This document shows positions 8,237-16,899 of a stretch of 64,000 nucleotides of DNA, piece by piece. Below the pieces are notes generated by a model, which was not told the origin of the DNA, made no database searches, and saw only the letters and a list, made by a program, of their open reading frames with translations. How positions within the stretch are numbered: the stretch's first letter is position 1; each line of letters begins with the position of its first letter. Both the position numbers and the translations under genes were made by a program. This DNA comes from DP-36 sp036004365 (GTDB lineage Bacteria > Desulfobacterota > Binatia > UBA9968): positions 1-64,000 of the forward strand of contig DASYRN010000021.1 of the NCBI GenBank assembly GCA_036004365.1, given 5' to 3'.

Positions 8237-10024
8237 ATGGCAAAGGCGATGAAGATTTCGGAGCGACCGCAACCCCAGTACGGTTCGGACGTGATTGTGG
8301 ACATGCTCAAATCCTTTGAGATCGAATATGTCGCGTTGAACCCCGGCTCTTCTTTTCGCGGACTGCACGACTCTCTGGTGAACTACGGCGGGAATCAGAA
8401 GCCCGAGACCATTCTGGTCTGCCACGAGGAGATCGCGGTTGGCGTGGCTATCGGCTATGCAAGAGCAAAGGGCAGACCGATGGCCGCGGCGATCCACAAT
8501 GTCGTCGGGCTGCAACACGCGACGATGGCGATTTACAATGCATGGTGTGATCGTCAGCCTGTCATTGTTCTTGGCGGAACTGGTCCGGTCGATTCGACCA
8601 ACCGAAGACCCGGAATGGACTGGACCCACACGGCGCTCGTTCAGGGAAATCTGGTCCGCGACTTCGTCAAGTGGGACGATCAGCCGGGGAGCGTGGAAGC
8701 GATCGCGGAGTCCTTTATCCGGGGATACAGGCTTGCCACAACTGAGCCGAAAGGTCCCGTCTATCTCTGCTACGACGTGGATGTTCAAGAGAAGAAGCTC
8801 GACGGCCAAATCTTTCTTCCCGATCTGGAGCGGTATGCTCCCGCTCTTCCATTGCAAGCCCCCGAGGAAGGATTCAAGAAGAGCCTCGAATGGCTGACGG
8901 ATGCAAAGGCGCCTGCGATCATCGCGGACACCGTCGGTCGCCACGAGCGTGGATTTCGCGCCCTCCAGGAGCTTGCGGAACTTCTCGCCGCCCCGGTGCT
9001 CGACCGCGGGTCGCGTTTCAATTTCCCCACGAATCATCCTCTGAATTTATCGGGTTTGGAAGAGAAGGTTTTGTCCCGCTGCGATTTGGTCTTAGCCTTG
9101 GATGTCGCCGATTTTCACGGCGCGGTGAGCAAGCGGAATCAAGAAATGGGACAGCGCATCCCGACCCCTCTTCTCTCGCCCGGCACGAAAATCATTAATG
9201 TGGGACTGGAGGATCTCCTCGTGCGGAGCTGGTCGACGGATTTTTTCAAGCTGCGAGAGGCCGATCTTTCTGTTTTGGCTGACACTTCGGTCTTCCTGCC
9301 CGAGCTGCTGCGGCGGCTTAGGGACGAAAAAGAGTTTTTGAAGAGAAAGCAGTCCGACATTGAAGCAAGACGTCGGGATTGGATCAACCTTCGGAGAGAA
9401 AAAGAAGAAGCTCTCGGCAAGGAAACCCGCGCCAAATGGGAAGTTGAGCCGGTTTCGACCAACCGGCTTTTTAGCGAGCTGGCGACGGTGTTGAAGGACG
9501 ACGAATGGGTCTTGGTGAACAGCACGGGCGCCCAAAAAGAAAATCTCTTTCTTGGCCCGGACAAATTCAATCAGGTTCTTGGAAAAAATAAAGGGGGAGG
9601 GCTCGGTTATGGGCTACCGGCGTCTGTAGGCGCGGCGTTGGCCTTAAAGGACAGCGGAAAGATCTGCGTCGATGTCCAGCCGGACGGGGATATGCTGATG
9701 ACTATCACCGCCTTGTGGACGGCAGCGCATCATCGGATTCCGCTTCTGGTTGTCGTCTTTAACAACCGATCGTATTACAACGACGAAGAACATCAGGAGC
9801 GGATGGCGCAGCTGCGAGGAAGGCCGGTGGAAAACAAGACCATCGGGATAAGGATAGAGGACCCGCCGTTTGATTTTGCTACGATGGCGCGGGCCTGCGG
9901 CCATTGGTCGGCCGGGCCCATCAGCGATCCGGGAGAAGTGGGAAAGACGCTGCGCGACGCCTTGCGCGTGGTTAAAGAAGAAAAACGGCTCGCACTAGTC
10001 GACGTGGTTTGTCAGATGAGGTGA
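8237..10024 (+). CDS. Thiamine diphosphate-dependent enzyme (acetolactate synthase/benzoylformate decarboxylase superfamily)
   Basis: The protein has 595 residues in the three-domain layout of this superfamily. The N-terminal pyrimidine-binding domain carries HEEIAVGVAIGYARAKG with the cofactor-activating Glu near position 64. A central domain follows. The C-terminal diphosphate-binding domain has PDGDMLMTITALWTAAHHRIPLLVVVFNN, matching the GD-x(24-27)-NN motif. Expected reactions are decarboxylation or carboligation of a 2-oxo acid; the exact substrate cannot be read from sequence. Beside a UbiD decarboxylase and a Rieske oxygenase, an arylglyoxylate-type substrate is a reasonable guess. The start follows CACGGAGGATGCC and the gene is divergent from ubiD. 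Confidence 0.85.
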   Translation: MAKAMKISERPQPQYGSDVIVDMLKSFEIEYVALNPGSSFRGLHDSLVNYGGNQKPETILVCHEEIAVGVAIGYARAKGRPMAAAIHNVVGLQHATMAIYNAWCDRQPVIVLGGTGPVDSTNRRPGMDWTHTALVQGNLVRDFVKWDDQPGSVEAIAESFIRGYRLATTEPKGPVYLCYDVDVQEKKLDGQIFLPDLERYAPALPLQAPEEGFKKSLEWLTDAKAPAIIADTVGRHERGFRALQELAELLAAPVLDRGSRFNFPTNHPLNLSGLEEKVLSRCDLVLALDVADFHGAVSKRNQEMGQRIPTPLLSPGTKIINVGLEDLLVRSWSTDFFKLREADLSVLADTSVFLPELLRRLRDEKEFLKRKQSDIEARRRDWINLRREKEEALGKETRAKWEVEPVSTNRLFSELATVLKDDEWVLVNSTGAQKENLFLGPDKFNQVLGKNKGGGLGYGLPASVGAALALKDSGKICVDVQPDGDMLMTITALWTAAHHRIPLLVVVFNNRSYYNDEEHQERMAQLRGRPVENKTIGIRIEDPPFDFATMARACGHWSAGPISDPGEVGKTLRDALRVVKEEKRLALVDVVCQMR

Positions 10025-10092
10025 GGAAGTTATAAGCAAAAAGCGCCAGTCTCCGCGCAATTGCCATGCGGTGAAACAAGCGAGCCAGCGTA

Positions 10093-10659
10093 TCACTTTG
10101 CGCCAACTGCTTCGTTGCGCAGAATTTTTTCAACGAGGCTTTTCAATTGATTGACCGCCTGCCCGGACTGCGCACGCATCAAGCGGTTCACTTCGCCTGG
10201 ATCGGAAGCCACCGCCCTAAGATCATCCGCCTTGTATTTTAGCTCACGTGTAAACTCCGTTGTGTTTCCTCGTGTGTGGAAGGAATAGGTTATTTGAGTG
10301 GGTAGCCCTTCCGCCTGCAACAGGACGCGGTGCGGACGCACGTGCTCTGCTACTCTCCAAGTAACCTGAAACTCCCCACGGCCAATGCGCCCGCTCTCTT
10401 CAATTCGATCACCCAAACCGTAGGGCCGCTCGGTCACGCCGCCGACTCTATGAGTCGCGGGATGCCACTGAGGCCAGAAGCGGGCCGTGGTGACAAGGTC
10501 TAACACGGCTTCGGGAGCACCCTCAATGCTAACGGTGTTAGTCACCGAAGCGAATTGCTCTCGCGGAGAAGGGGCTTGCGTCATGGGTTGTTGTGCGCTG
10601 CTACAAGCTGAAAATATAACTGGCGCGATCGCCGAAACTATGATGCTCCGAATGTTCAT
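10093..10659 (-). CDS. SRPBCC/START-fold lipoprotein
   Basis: The 188-residue protein has a lipoprotein signal (MNIRSIIVSAIAPVIFSAC) and then a domain typical of SRPBCC polyketide-cyclase-like proteins. It contains SIEGAPEAVLDLVTTARFWPQWHPATHRVGG and later VTWRVAEHVRPHRVLLQAEG, which form the hydrophobic ligand-binding grip. Such domains bind lipids or aromatic ligands. The lipid anchor suggests a periplasmic membrane location. Its stop is about 70 bases past the end of the convergent ThDP gene. Function beyond ligand binding is not inferable. Confidence 0.75.
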   Translation of the reverse strand: MNIRSIIVSAIAPVIFSACSSAQQPMTQAPSPREQFASVTNTVSIEGAPEAVLDLVTTARFWPQWHPATHRVGGVTERPYGLGDRIEESGRIGRGEFQVTWRVAEHVRPHRVLLQAEGLPTQITYSFHTRGNTTEFTRELKYKADDLRAVASDPGEVNRLMRAQSGQAVNQLKSLVEKILRNEAVGAK

Positions 10660-10715
10660 AATGCTTTTAGTCCCTAGTGGAAATCAATTCCTCACAGGCG
10701 GCTGAAAAGAGCTTC

Positions 10716-10801
10716 TCATGCTTCGATAGGCTCAGCATGAAAATCATCAACCCCTTCAAGCCTTGTCCTGTTCACCCTGAGCTTATCGAAGGGTGAACAG
10801 G
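10716..10801. repeat. Pair of REP-like hairpins in inverted orientation
   Basis: The first hairpin has arms TCATGC and GCATGA (10716-10721 and 10735-10740) around a TTCGATAGGCTCA loop. The second has 12-base arms CCTGTTCACCCT and AGGGTGAACAGG (10767-10778 and 10790-10801) around GAGCTTATCGA. The two loops are near reverse complements of each other, so these are two copies of one element facing opposite ways. The core resembles the widespread CTGAGCTTATCGAAGGGTGAAC repeat of many bacterial genomes. It lies in the space after the membrane hydrolase gene and could act as a terminator or an mRNA stabiliser. Confidence 0.7.
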
Positions 10802-10814
10802 GTTTTACAGCCTC

Positions 10815-11363
10815 CTAAAGCCTGAGACCTGGTCTCCTGACCGAGCGTCGCCGATACGCCGCCAATGTGAGGCCACTAAAGGCACACGGCATCCAAATCC
10901 ACAAAAGTTCGGAGAGCAACACAGCGATCCCTCTGTGCGAAAAGAAAAGGGAGAGCCCTATGGGTGAAACCTTGATCGGTCGAAAGGGGGCAAAGTACCG
11001 ATTCGCGGACCATGGCCAGAAGAAAGCGATACCCAGACCACCACTGGTGAATGCATCGAGCATGCCATGCGAGCCGGTCGCTACGAACAAGAAGAGAAAG
11101 CTTTTTGCGAAGCTCGTCTGCAGAAACCGGCTCGTACATGCTCCGAGCACCGCAAGAAGCGCAGCGAACATGAAGGAATGGCTGAAACCCCGGTGACCGA
11201 ATTCATCCCCGTAGGGGACGCCGAAATAGAATGACAGCACATCCAGGTCGGGCAGGATAGATCCCAAGGCTCCTGCTACAAGCAGACGTTTTGGAATAAC
11301 GTCAGTCCCCAAACCTAAACCAATGGCAAGTGGAACGGCCGGATGTGAGAAAACAGTCGGCAT
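10815..11363 (-). CDS. Membrane-bound metal-dependent hydrolase, YdjM/DUF457 type
   Basis: The 182-residue protein begins MPTVFSHPAVPLAIG and contains LGSILPDLDVLSFYFG and FGHRGFSHSFMFAALLA. This is the P-D-x-D and H-R-G-x-(S/T)-H signature of inner membrane YdjM/DUF457 proteins. Several hydrophobic segments (about residues 30-55, 65-85, 95-110 and 150-170) support an integral membrane location. These proteins are annotated as metal-dependent hydrolases, but their substrate is not known. The ATG at 11363 is chosen because the family begins there; the frame is open upstream to 11579 without family-like sequence. No strong ribosome binding site is seen. Confidence 0.75.
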   Translation of the reverse strand: MPTVFSHPAVPLAIGLGLGTDVIPKRLLVAGALGSILPDLDVLSFYFGVPYGDEFGHRGFSHSFMFAALLAVLGACTSRFLQTSFAKSFLFLFVATGSHGMLDAFTSGGLGIAFFWPWSANRYFAPFRPIKVSPIGLSLFFSHRGIAVLLSELLWIWMPCAFSGLTLAAYRRRSVRRPGLRL

Positions 11364-11526
11364 GACAAGGTGTAATGAATTCTGTGCGTGAGTATAGCAC
11401 CGGGGCAAAGTGATTGAAAAGATTTCTTGGCTCTCAACGAAGATCTCTTCCCGTTTGACAAGATACTGAAGTAAGGATAGTTTTGCGCGAGAACAGGTGC
11501 AACTCATCTTGGAGGTAGAAAGAAGT

Positions 11527-12660
11527 ATGGCAAAGCCCGCGTTCAAACCGCAACGGACCATGTGGAGCAAGAAATTCACGTACGACTACTGGATGGAATC
11601 GACGGGAGTTCCCGTTCAAACGGGATTTTTTGTAGAGGATTTAAGAACCGTGAAATTAGGCTGGTGGGAAGAACGGCAGTGCGCGTGTGCGTTCTTGCAG
11701 TTGATGGGGTCGGAGGGGGTAAGCTCGAGCCGGATCACCGAGATTCCCCCAGGTGAAACAACCAATCCGATTAAATTTTCTCTCGATGAAGTGGTCTATG
11801 TGGTTTCAGGAAGAGGTCTGACCACGATCTGGTATGATGGCAGCAGCACCAAGAAAAATTTTGAATGGCAGCAACACAGCATGTTTTTGATTCCACATGG
11901 TAGTCACCACCAGTTCAGCAACATGCAGGGCGACAAGCCCCTACGGCTCTTTCATTACAGCTACCTGCCACTAGGTCTGTCGGCCGTTCCCGACCCAGAT
12001 TTCTTCTTCAATAATCCCCGTGTAACTCCAGATGATTTGTCGGAGCAGGAAGACTTTTACTCTGAAGCCAAAATGGTCCAGGCCAAGGACTTCGACGAAC
12101 CTCTGGGACTGCGCGTCTATTGGTTCGGAAATTTTTTCCCGGATATGAGAGCATGGGACAAGCTGGATGCGAATGTGCAGAGGGGAGCCGGGGGGAAGAG
12201 CGTCTTCATCCAGTTTCCAAACTCGGAGGTCTCCGCGCATATGTCTGTCTTCCCGGCACAAACCTACAAGAAGGCTCACCGCCACGGTCCGGGACGTGCC
12301 ATCATCATTCCTGCAGGTGAAGGCTACTCGATCATGTGGGAGGAAGGCAAAGAGAAGATCGTTGTCCCCTGGCATGAGTGTAGTTTGTTCGTTCCTCCCA
12401 ACCGGTGGTTTCACCAGCACTTTAATGCAGGCGCTTCCACGGCGCGCTATCTCGCTTTGCATCCTCCTATGCAGTTTCATGGCCACGCGGAGAAAGTCGA
12501 GGACCGGGCCAAAGATCAGATCGAGTACCCGGACGAGGATCCGTTCGTCCGAAAGAAATTCGAGGAGGAGTTGGCTGAGAGCGGCGTGAAGTCGCTCATG
12601 CCTGCCGAAGCCTATCGCAACAGGCAGTTCGAGTGGTCGAAGGCGATGGGAAAACAGTAA
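11527..12660 (+). CDS. Double-cupin protein (EutQ/gentisate dioxygenase-like superfamily)
   Basis: The 377-residue protein has two cupin barrels. The first contains PPGETTNPIKFSLDEVVYVVSGRGL and later FLIPHGSHHQFSN. The second contains VFPAQTYKKAHRHGPGRAIIIPAGEGYSIMW and PPNRWFHQHFNAG. The second barrel keeps H-x-H and later His residues, so it could bind a metal. The first has E and H but looks less complete. Related proteins are variously labelled as gentisate dioxygenase-like or ethanolamine ammonia-lyase-activating proteins, so no reaction is claimed. The ATG at 11527 has GGAGG about ten bases upstream; the in-frame ATG at 11497 lies before that site. Confidence 0.75.
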   Translation: MAKPAFKPQRTMWSKKFTYDYWMESTGVPVQTGFFVEDLRTVKLGWWEERQCACAFLQLMGSEGVSSSRITEIPPGETTNPIKFSLDEVVYVVSGRGLTTIWYDGSSTKKNFEWQQHSMFLIPHGSHHQFSNMQGDKPLRLFHYSYLPLGLSAVPDPDFFFNNPRVTPDDLSEQEDFYSEAKMVQAKDFDEPLGLRVYWFGNFFPDMRAWDKLDANVQRGAGGKSVFIQFPNSEVSAHMSVFPAQTYKKAHRHGPGRAIIIPAGEGYSIMWEEGKEKIVVPWHECSLFVPPNRWFHQHFNAGASTARYLALHPPMQFHGHAEKVEDRAKDQIEYPDEDPFVRKKFEEELAESGVKSLMPAEAYRNRQFEWSKAMGKQ

Positions 12661-13031
12661 CCGTTATGAGGAAAGAAGCCTTCTCCAACTCCCGCTAAGT
12701 CTTTTGTCGTCACTGTAAGACTCCGAGCGGCGTCGATGCCATCGTATATGACGGTTGTTTTTGGACATCGTTAACATTCACACGCTGCTCTGCCATAACT
12801 TCTGCTAGCTGCGTCTTTCTATCAGCCGTCATCGAATACCCCAACGGCAAAACGGCCACGTCGCTGCCGACCGGCAAGTGTCCAGAGTCTTCCTGCGAAG
12901 AATTTCTCCCACGGCGCCAACTGTCTCCTGCTCGATGACTTCACTGTGCGCCCCAAGCAAGCGTTGAAGATCTGCTTGACGTGAGTTACTTTGGTGTGGT
13001 CTATGAAAAAAGGGAATTTTCGTTTCAATTC
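12661..13031 (+). other. Intergenic region with no recognised gene
   Basis: These 371 bases lie between the cupin gene and hisS. I see no tRNA, hairpin-plus-T-run terminator or convincing short gene. The minus-strand frame at 12822-13028 has no ribosome binding site and no family features. The hisS promoter must be here but I could not pick out convincing -35 and -10 boxes. Confidence 0.4.
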
Positions 13032-14291
13032 ATGAAGATCAGCGCGATCAAAGGGTTTGTCGATATTCTACCGGGAGAGGTGGAGACGTGGCAGTTTGTC
13101 GAGAAGACGGCGCGCGATGTTTTCATGCGGTACTTCTATTCAGAGATCCGCATCCCGATTGTGGAAAAGACAGATCTCTTCGTTCGATCCCTGGGAGAAA
13201 CTACGGATATCGTAGAGAAGGAGATGTACACGTTTGTGGACCAGGACGCAAAGGGCTCTTTGTTGACACTCCGGCCAGAGGGGACCGCGGGGGTGGTGCG
13301 CGCGTATGTGGAGGCGGAACTTTATAAGACAGAGCCCGTGAGAAAACTTTTCTATCTCGGCCCGATGTTCCGGCGCGAACGGCCTCAAAAGGGAAGGCTG
13401 CGCCAGTTTTATCAAATCGGGGCAGAATTTTTAGGACGGGGAGACCCTTTGGTGGATGCCGAGGTGCTCTTTGTGCTCAACGACTTTTTTTCTCGGCTGG
13501 GGCTGGACGGATTGACTCTAGAATTAAACTCGCTTGGCTGCGTAGAGTGCCGGTCTCGCTATCGAAAGGATCTGCTGGCTTTTTTGAAAGCACGGGAAAC
13601 GAGACTCTGCGCAAATTGCCGAAGGCGCATGGAGCGCAACCCCTTGCGTGTTCTCGACTGCAAGGAGGAGTCGTGCATCGAGGTGACTCGAGATGCGCCG
13701 TCGATCCTCGATTATCTATGCGCGGATTGCAGAGAGCACTTTGAAAGCGTGCAACGGTTGCTGCGTGAGCGCAACGTCTACTATAAGCTTAATCCCCGAA
13801 TGGTGAGAGGATTGGATTACTACTGTCGGACTACCTTTGAATGGACGAGCGATCGGCTGGGGTCGCAAAATGCCGTCGCTGCGGGTGGACGATATGATGG
13901 ATTGGTCGAAGCTTTAGGAGGTCCGCCCACGCCCGGAGTTGGGTTCGCGATGGGAATGGAAAGACTGGTGCTGTTGCTGGGCAAGAAGGAAAACCCAAGA
14001 CCCTTCCTTTATGTCGCCTGGATGGGAGCAGCGGCGCGCGATTGGGCTTTTCCCTTCACTCAAGGATTGCGAGAGCGGGGCATGTCCGCCGAAATGGAAG
14101 GAGACCAGAAAAGCCTGAAGAGCCAGATGCGGAGGGCGGACAAGCTGCGTGCTGAATTCGTGTTGATCGTGGGAGACAATGAGCTGAAAAGCGGAAGGGC
14201 GATCCTCCGTCATATGGATACGAAAAAGCAAGAAGAAATAGATTTGGATCGTGTTCCAGAAGCTTTGATGTCACGGAAAGCGAGCGATTGA
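13032..14291 (+). CDS. hisS: Histidyl-tRNA synthetase
   Basis: This 419-residue class II synthetase charges tRNA-His. It starts MKISAIKGFVDILPGE and shows motif 2 (LFYLGPMFRRERPQKGRLRQFYQIGAEFLG), the histidine-specific MVRGLDYYCRTTFEW and motif 3 (GGRYDGLVEALGGPPTPGVGFAMGMERL). A C-terminal anticodon-binding domain follows. A C-x2-C-rich stretch (LCANCRRRMERNPLRVLDCK) sits between the core motifs, as in many bacterial HisRS. The ATG at 13032 is chosen over the upstream GTG/ATG options because homologues begin MK-x-(I/A)-x-K-G. The stop codon overlaps a possible TTG start of aspS, and the two form an operon. Confidence 0.96.
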   Translation: MKISAIKGFVDILPGEVETWQFVEKTARDVFMRYFYSEIRIPIVEKTDLFVRSLGETTDIVEKEMYTFVDQDAKGSLLTLRPEGTAGVVRAYVEAELYKTEPVRKLFYLGPMFRRERPQKGRLRQFYQIGAEFLGRGDPLVDAEVLFVLNDFFSRLGLDGLTLELNSLGCVECRSRYRKDLLAFLKARETRLCANCRRRMERNPLRVLDCKEESCIEVTRDAPSILDYLCADCREHFESVQRLLRERNVYYKLNPRMVRGLDYYCRTTFEWTSDRLGSQNAVAAGGRYDGLVEALGGPPTPGVGFAMGMERLVLLLGKKENPRPFLYVAWMGAAARDWAFPFTQGLRERGMSAEMEGDQKSLKSQMRRADKLRAEFVLIVGDNELKSGRAILRHMDTKKQEEIDLDRVPEALMSRKASD

Positions 14292-14293
14292 CA

Positions 14294-16078
14294 ATGGAGC
14301 GGATCTTTAACGATCAGCTGGGAGACTGGAAGAGGAGCTGTTATTGCGGCGAGCCGCGGAAAGAATCGGTGGGACAGACCTTGATCCTGATGGGGTGGGC
14401 GCAGCGGCGGCGCGACCATGGAGGTTTGATCTTCGTCGACCTGAGAGACCGGAGCGGGATCATCCAGACTGTCTTCAATCCTGCCATAAGTCAGACGGCT
14501 CATGAGAAGGCCAAACAAATTCGCTCGGAAGATGTGTTAGCCGTGCGGGGTTTGTTGGCGCGAAGGCCGCCGGACACAGTCAATCTCGATATCGCTACAG
14601 GGGAAGTCGAGCTGGTTGTCGAAGAGATCAAACTCATCAGCGCCTCGGAAGTGCCCCCGTTCGTTATAGACGACGAGACCGATGCGAATGAGAATACCCG
14701 CTTCAAGTATCGTTACCTGGATATGCGGCGTCCGCGAGGGTTGGAGCCTCTTCGCCTGCGCTACAGGATGGTCAAGAAGATCAGAGATTATCTCGACGGT
14801 AAAGGTTTTATTGAGATCGAGACGCCTCTGCTGACAAAGAGCACTCCGGAAGGCGCGCGGGACTACTTGGTCCCGAGCCGAATCTATCCGGGAAAGTTTT
14901 ACGCCCTGCCGCAGTCGCCCCAGCTTTTTAAGCAGATCTTGATGGTGGGAGGCATGGACCGATACTTTCAAATAGCGCGCTGCTTTCGGGATGAGGATCT
15001 GAGGGCAGACAGACAGCCGGAGTTCACCCAGCTGGACATGGAAATGTCCTTCGTGAATCGGGAAGATATTTTTGGGATTATTGAAGGATTAATAACTCTT
15101 TTATTCAAAGAACTTAAGAACATAGATCTAAAGCTACCCTTTAGACGACTTTCGTGGTCGGAGGCGGTGTCCCGTTATGGCTCGGACAAGCCGGACCTCC
15201 GGTTCGGTCTGGAGCTCAAGGACTTTTCTATGGTCTTTGAAAAATGCCAGATCAAGGTTTTCTCATCGGTATTGGAGCGGAAGGGAGTGGTCAAAGGACT
15301 TTCTGTCTCCGGTGCGGATTTCTCGCGCAAGGAGCTTGAAGATCTCGTTAGCTTTGTGGCGGGCTACGGAGCCAAGGGCCTTGCCTGGGTCAAGCTTACG
15401 GAGACAGACTGGCAATCGCCTATAGCGAAGTTCCTTTCTCAAGAGGAGCGACGTTCGATTCTTTCGATCACGCAAGCGAAGCCGGGAGATTTCATTTTCT
15501 TTATAGCGGATCGGGAAAAAGTAGCGAACGAAGCTTTGGCTAATCTGCGCCTGCATTTAGGAGAGAAACTAGGATTGGTTCGGGATAGTGAATATGCGAT
15601 TTCTTGGGTGGTCGATTTTCCCCTTTTCGAATATGCTCCCGACGAACGGAGTTATCAATCGGTGAATCATCCGTTTACCGCTCCACTCGATGAGGATCTT
15701 TCTTTGCTTGGCACAGACCCGTTGAAAGTCAGGTCCAAAGCCTACGATCTTGTGCTGAACGGAACTGAGATCGGAGGGGGCAGCATCCGTATTCACCAGC
15801 AAGCTCTGCAAAGGAGAGTCTTTGAATTGTTGGGGATCACGCCGCAGGAGGCCGAAGCGAAATTCGGATTTTTTCTCGAGGCCTTGAGATACGGGACGCC
15901 GCCTCACGGCGGAATCGCCTTTGGCGTTGACCGGCTGGCGATGATCCTGAGCGGGACTCAGTCGATCCGAGAAGTCATTGCATTTCCCAAGAGTCAGAGA
16001 GCCGTCTGTCTTCTCACCGACGCGCCGTCCGAAGTCGATCCCAAGCAGCTTAAGGAATTGGGAATCAAGAGCCTTTAG
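14294..16078 (+). CDS. aspS: Aspartyl-tRNA synthetase
   Basis: This 594-residue bacterial-type class II enzyme charges tRNA-Asp (or Asp/Asn in a non-discriminating organism). The N-terminal OB-fold contains LMGWAQRRRDHGGLIFVDLRDRSGIIQ. Motif 2 is YFQIARCFRDEDLRADRQPEFTQLD, a GAD insert lies in the middle (about residues 300-410), and motif 3 is GGIAFGVDRLAMILSG. Length and domain order are normal. The ATG at 14294 lies three bases after the hisS stop; a TTG at 14288 is also possible. The hisS-aspS order is common in many phyla. Confidence 0.96.
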   Translation: MERIFNDQLGDWKRSCYCGEPRKESVGQTLILMGWAQRRRDHGGLIFVDLRDRSGIIQTVFNPAISQTAHEKAKQIRSEDVLAVRGLLARRPPDTVNLDIATGEVELVVEEIKLISASEVPPFVIDDETDANENTRFKYRYLDMRRPRGLEPLRLRYRMVKKIRDYLDGKGFIEIETPLLTKSTPEGARDYLVPSRIYPGKFYALPQSPQLFKQILMVGGMDRYFQIARCFRDEDLRADRQPEFTQLDMEMSFVNREDIFGIIEGLITLLFKELKNIDLKLPFRRLSWSEAVSRYGSDKPDLRFGLELKDFSMVFEKCQIKVFSSVLERKGVVKGLSVSGADFSRKELEDLVSFVAGYGAKGLAWVKLTETDWQSPIAKFLSQEERRSILSITQAKPGDFIFFIADREKVANEALANLRLHLGEKLGLVRDSEYAISWVVDFPLFEYAPDERSYQSVNHPFTAPLDEDLSLLGTDPLKVRSKAYDLVLNGTEIGGGSIRIHQQALQRRVFELLGITPQEAEAKFGFFLEALRYGTPPHGGIAFGVDRLAMILSGTQSIREVIAFPKSQRAVCLLTDAPSEVDPKQLKELGIKSL

Positions 16079-16094
16079 GTTTACCCTCGCCCTA

Positions 16095-16113
16095 CTTCTC
16101 CCGCAAGGAGAAG
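16095..16113. repeat. Short perfect hairpin after aspS
   Basis: CTTCTCC (16095-16101) pairs perfectly with GGAGAAG (16107-16113) around a five-base CGCAA loop. There is no T-run, so it looks like a small dispersed repeat or an mRNA stabiliser, not a classical terminator. Confidence 0.45.
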
Positions 16114-16234
16114 GAAACACTATCTTGGCTAAGCTTTGCAAAAGGCTGGAAACGACTGCATCCCACCCAAAAATGTTAAGCCTTGCTACGCGCACGTTGA
16201 GGGTTGCGGCCTCTTGTGTTAAAGAACATGACCT

Positions 16235-16846
16235 ATGTGGGCCCTAGCCGCGTTATTCCTTTTTCTTTCCTCCTGCGTTTTCGGTCCCGGCAATTTCCAG
16301 AGCAGTCATTCAACCGATCTGGAATCGAGAAAGATTAAACGGATTGCCATCCTCCCCGCTACGGGTTTTTCGGCCAAGGCGAAGGGCTCGCAGAGCGATC
16401 CGACGTGGATACTCACGCAGCAACTTTACTCCACGATGTCTGCTTTGCCGAACTGGCAGATTGTGGCGGATCGGGAGGTCAACGAGGTGGCAGCGCAGCT
16501 AGGCCAAGGAACCGACGGCACCCGGGCCAAAAGACTCGGCGAGCTGGTTTACGCGGATGCGGTGTTGTCCGGCCGGGTCCTGCGCTATCGGGAGAGGGAG
16601 GGAGAGGAGTTGGGGGTAAAGAACCCGGCCTCGGTGGCGTTCATCCTGGAACTTTGGGATGTGAGAAGAGGGGATATCATCTGGTCGGCGCGTTTTGACG
16701 AGACGCAGAAGCCCCTAAGTGAAAATATTTTTGCCATCGGTGAATTTGCCCGAAGGGGTGCACGGTGGCTCAGCGCTGAAGAGCTCATGCATGAGGGAGT
16801 AAAGAAGGCGGTCCAACAGCTACACAAGGTTCTCTATGGCGCATAG
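16235..16846 (+). CDS. Small lipoprotein, LpoB/CsgG-like fold candidate
   Basis: The 203-residue protein starts with a lipoprotein signal (MWALAALFLFLSSC). A domain beginning KRIAILPATGF and containing QQLYSTMSALPNWQIVADREV, DAVLSGRVLRYRE and ELWDVRRGDIIWSARFDE follows. This pattern of an R-I-A-(I/V)-L-P strand, a terminal decline helix and a VxG(x)V strand is shared by CsgG, LpoB and DUF799-type lipoproteins. The most likely location is the outer membrane inner leaflet. Whether it activates a penicillin-binding protein or serves in envelope assembly cannot be told. It follows aspS by about 155 bases and converges with the next gene. Confidence 0.7.
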   Translation: MWALAALFLFLSSCVFGPGNFQSSHSTDLESRKIKRIAILPATGFSAKAKGSQSDPTWILTQQLYSTMSALPNWQIVADREVNEVAAQLGQGTDGTRAKRLGELVYADAVLSGRVLRYREREGEELGVKNPASVAFILELWDVRRGDIIWSARFDETQKPLSENIFAIGEFARRGARWLSAEELMHEGVKKAVQQLHKVLYGA

Positions 16847-16899
16847 AAAAACCCACGCAAGCATTTCTCCAGCCGAGTGGATGACTCTAACCCTTCCCG

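Noticed and set aside
12822..13028. Minus-strand 68-codon frame in the hisS upstream region
   Set aside because: It has no ribosome binding site, no recognisable motif and overlaps the likely hisS leader.
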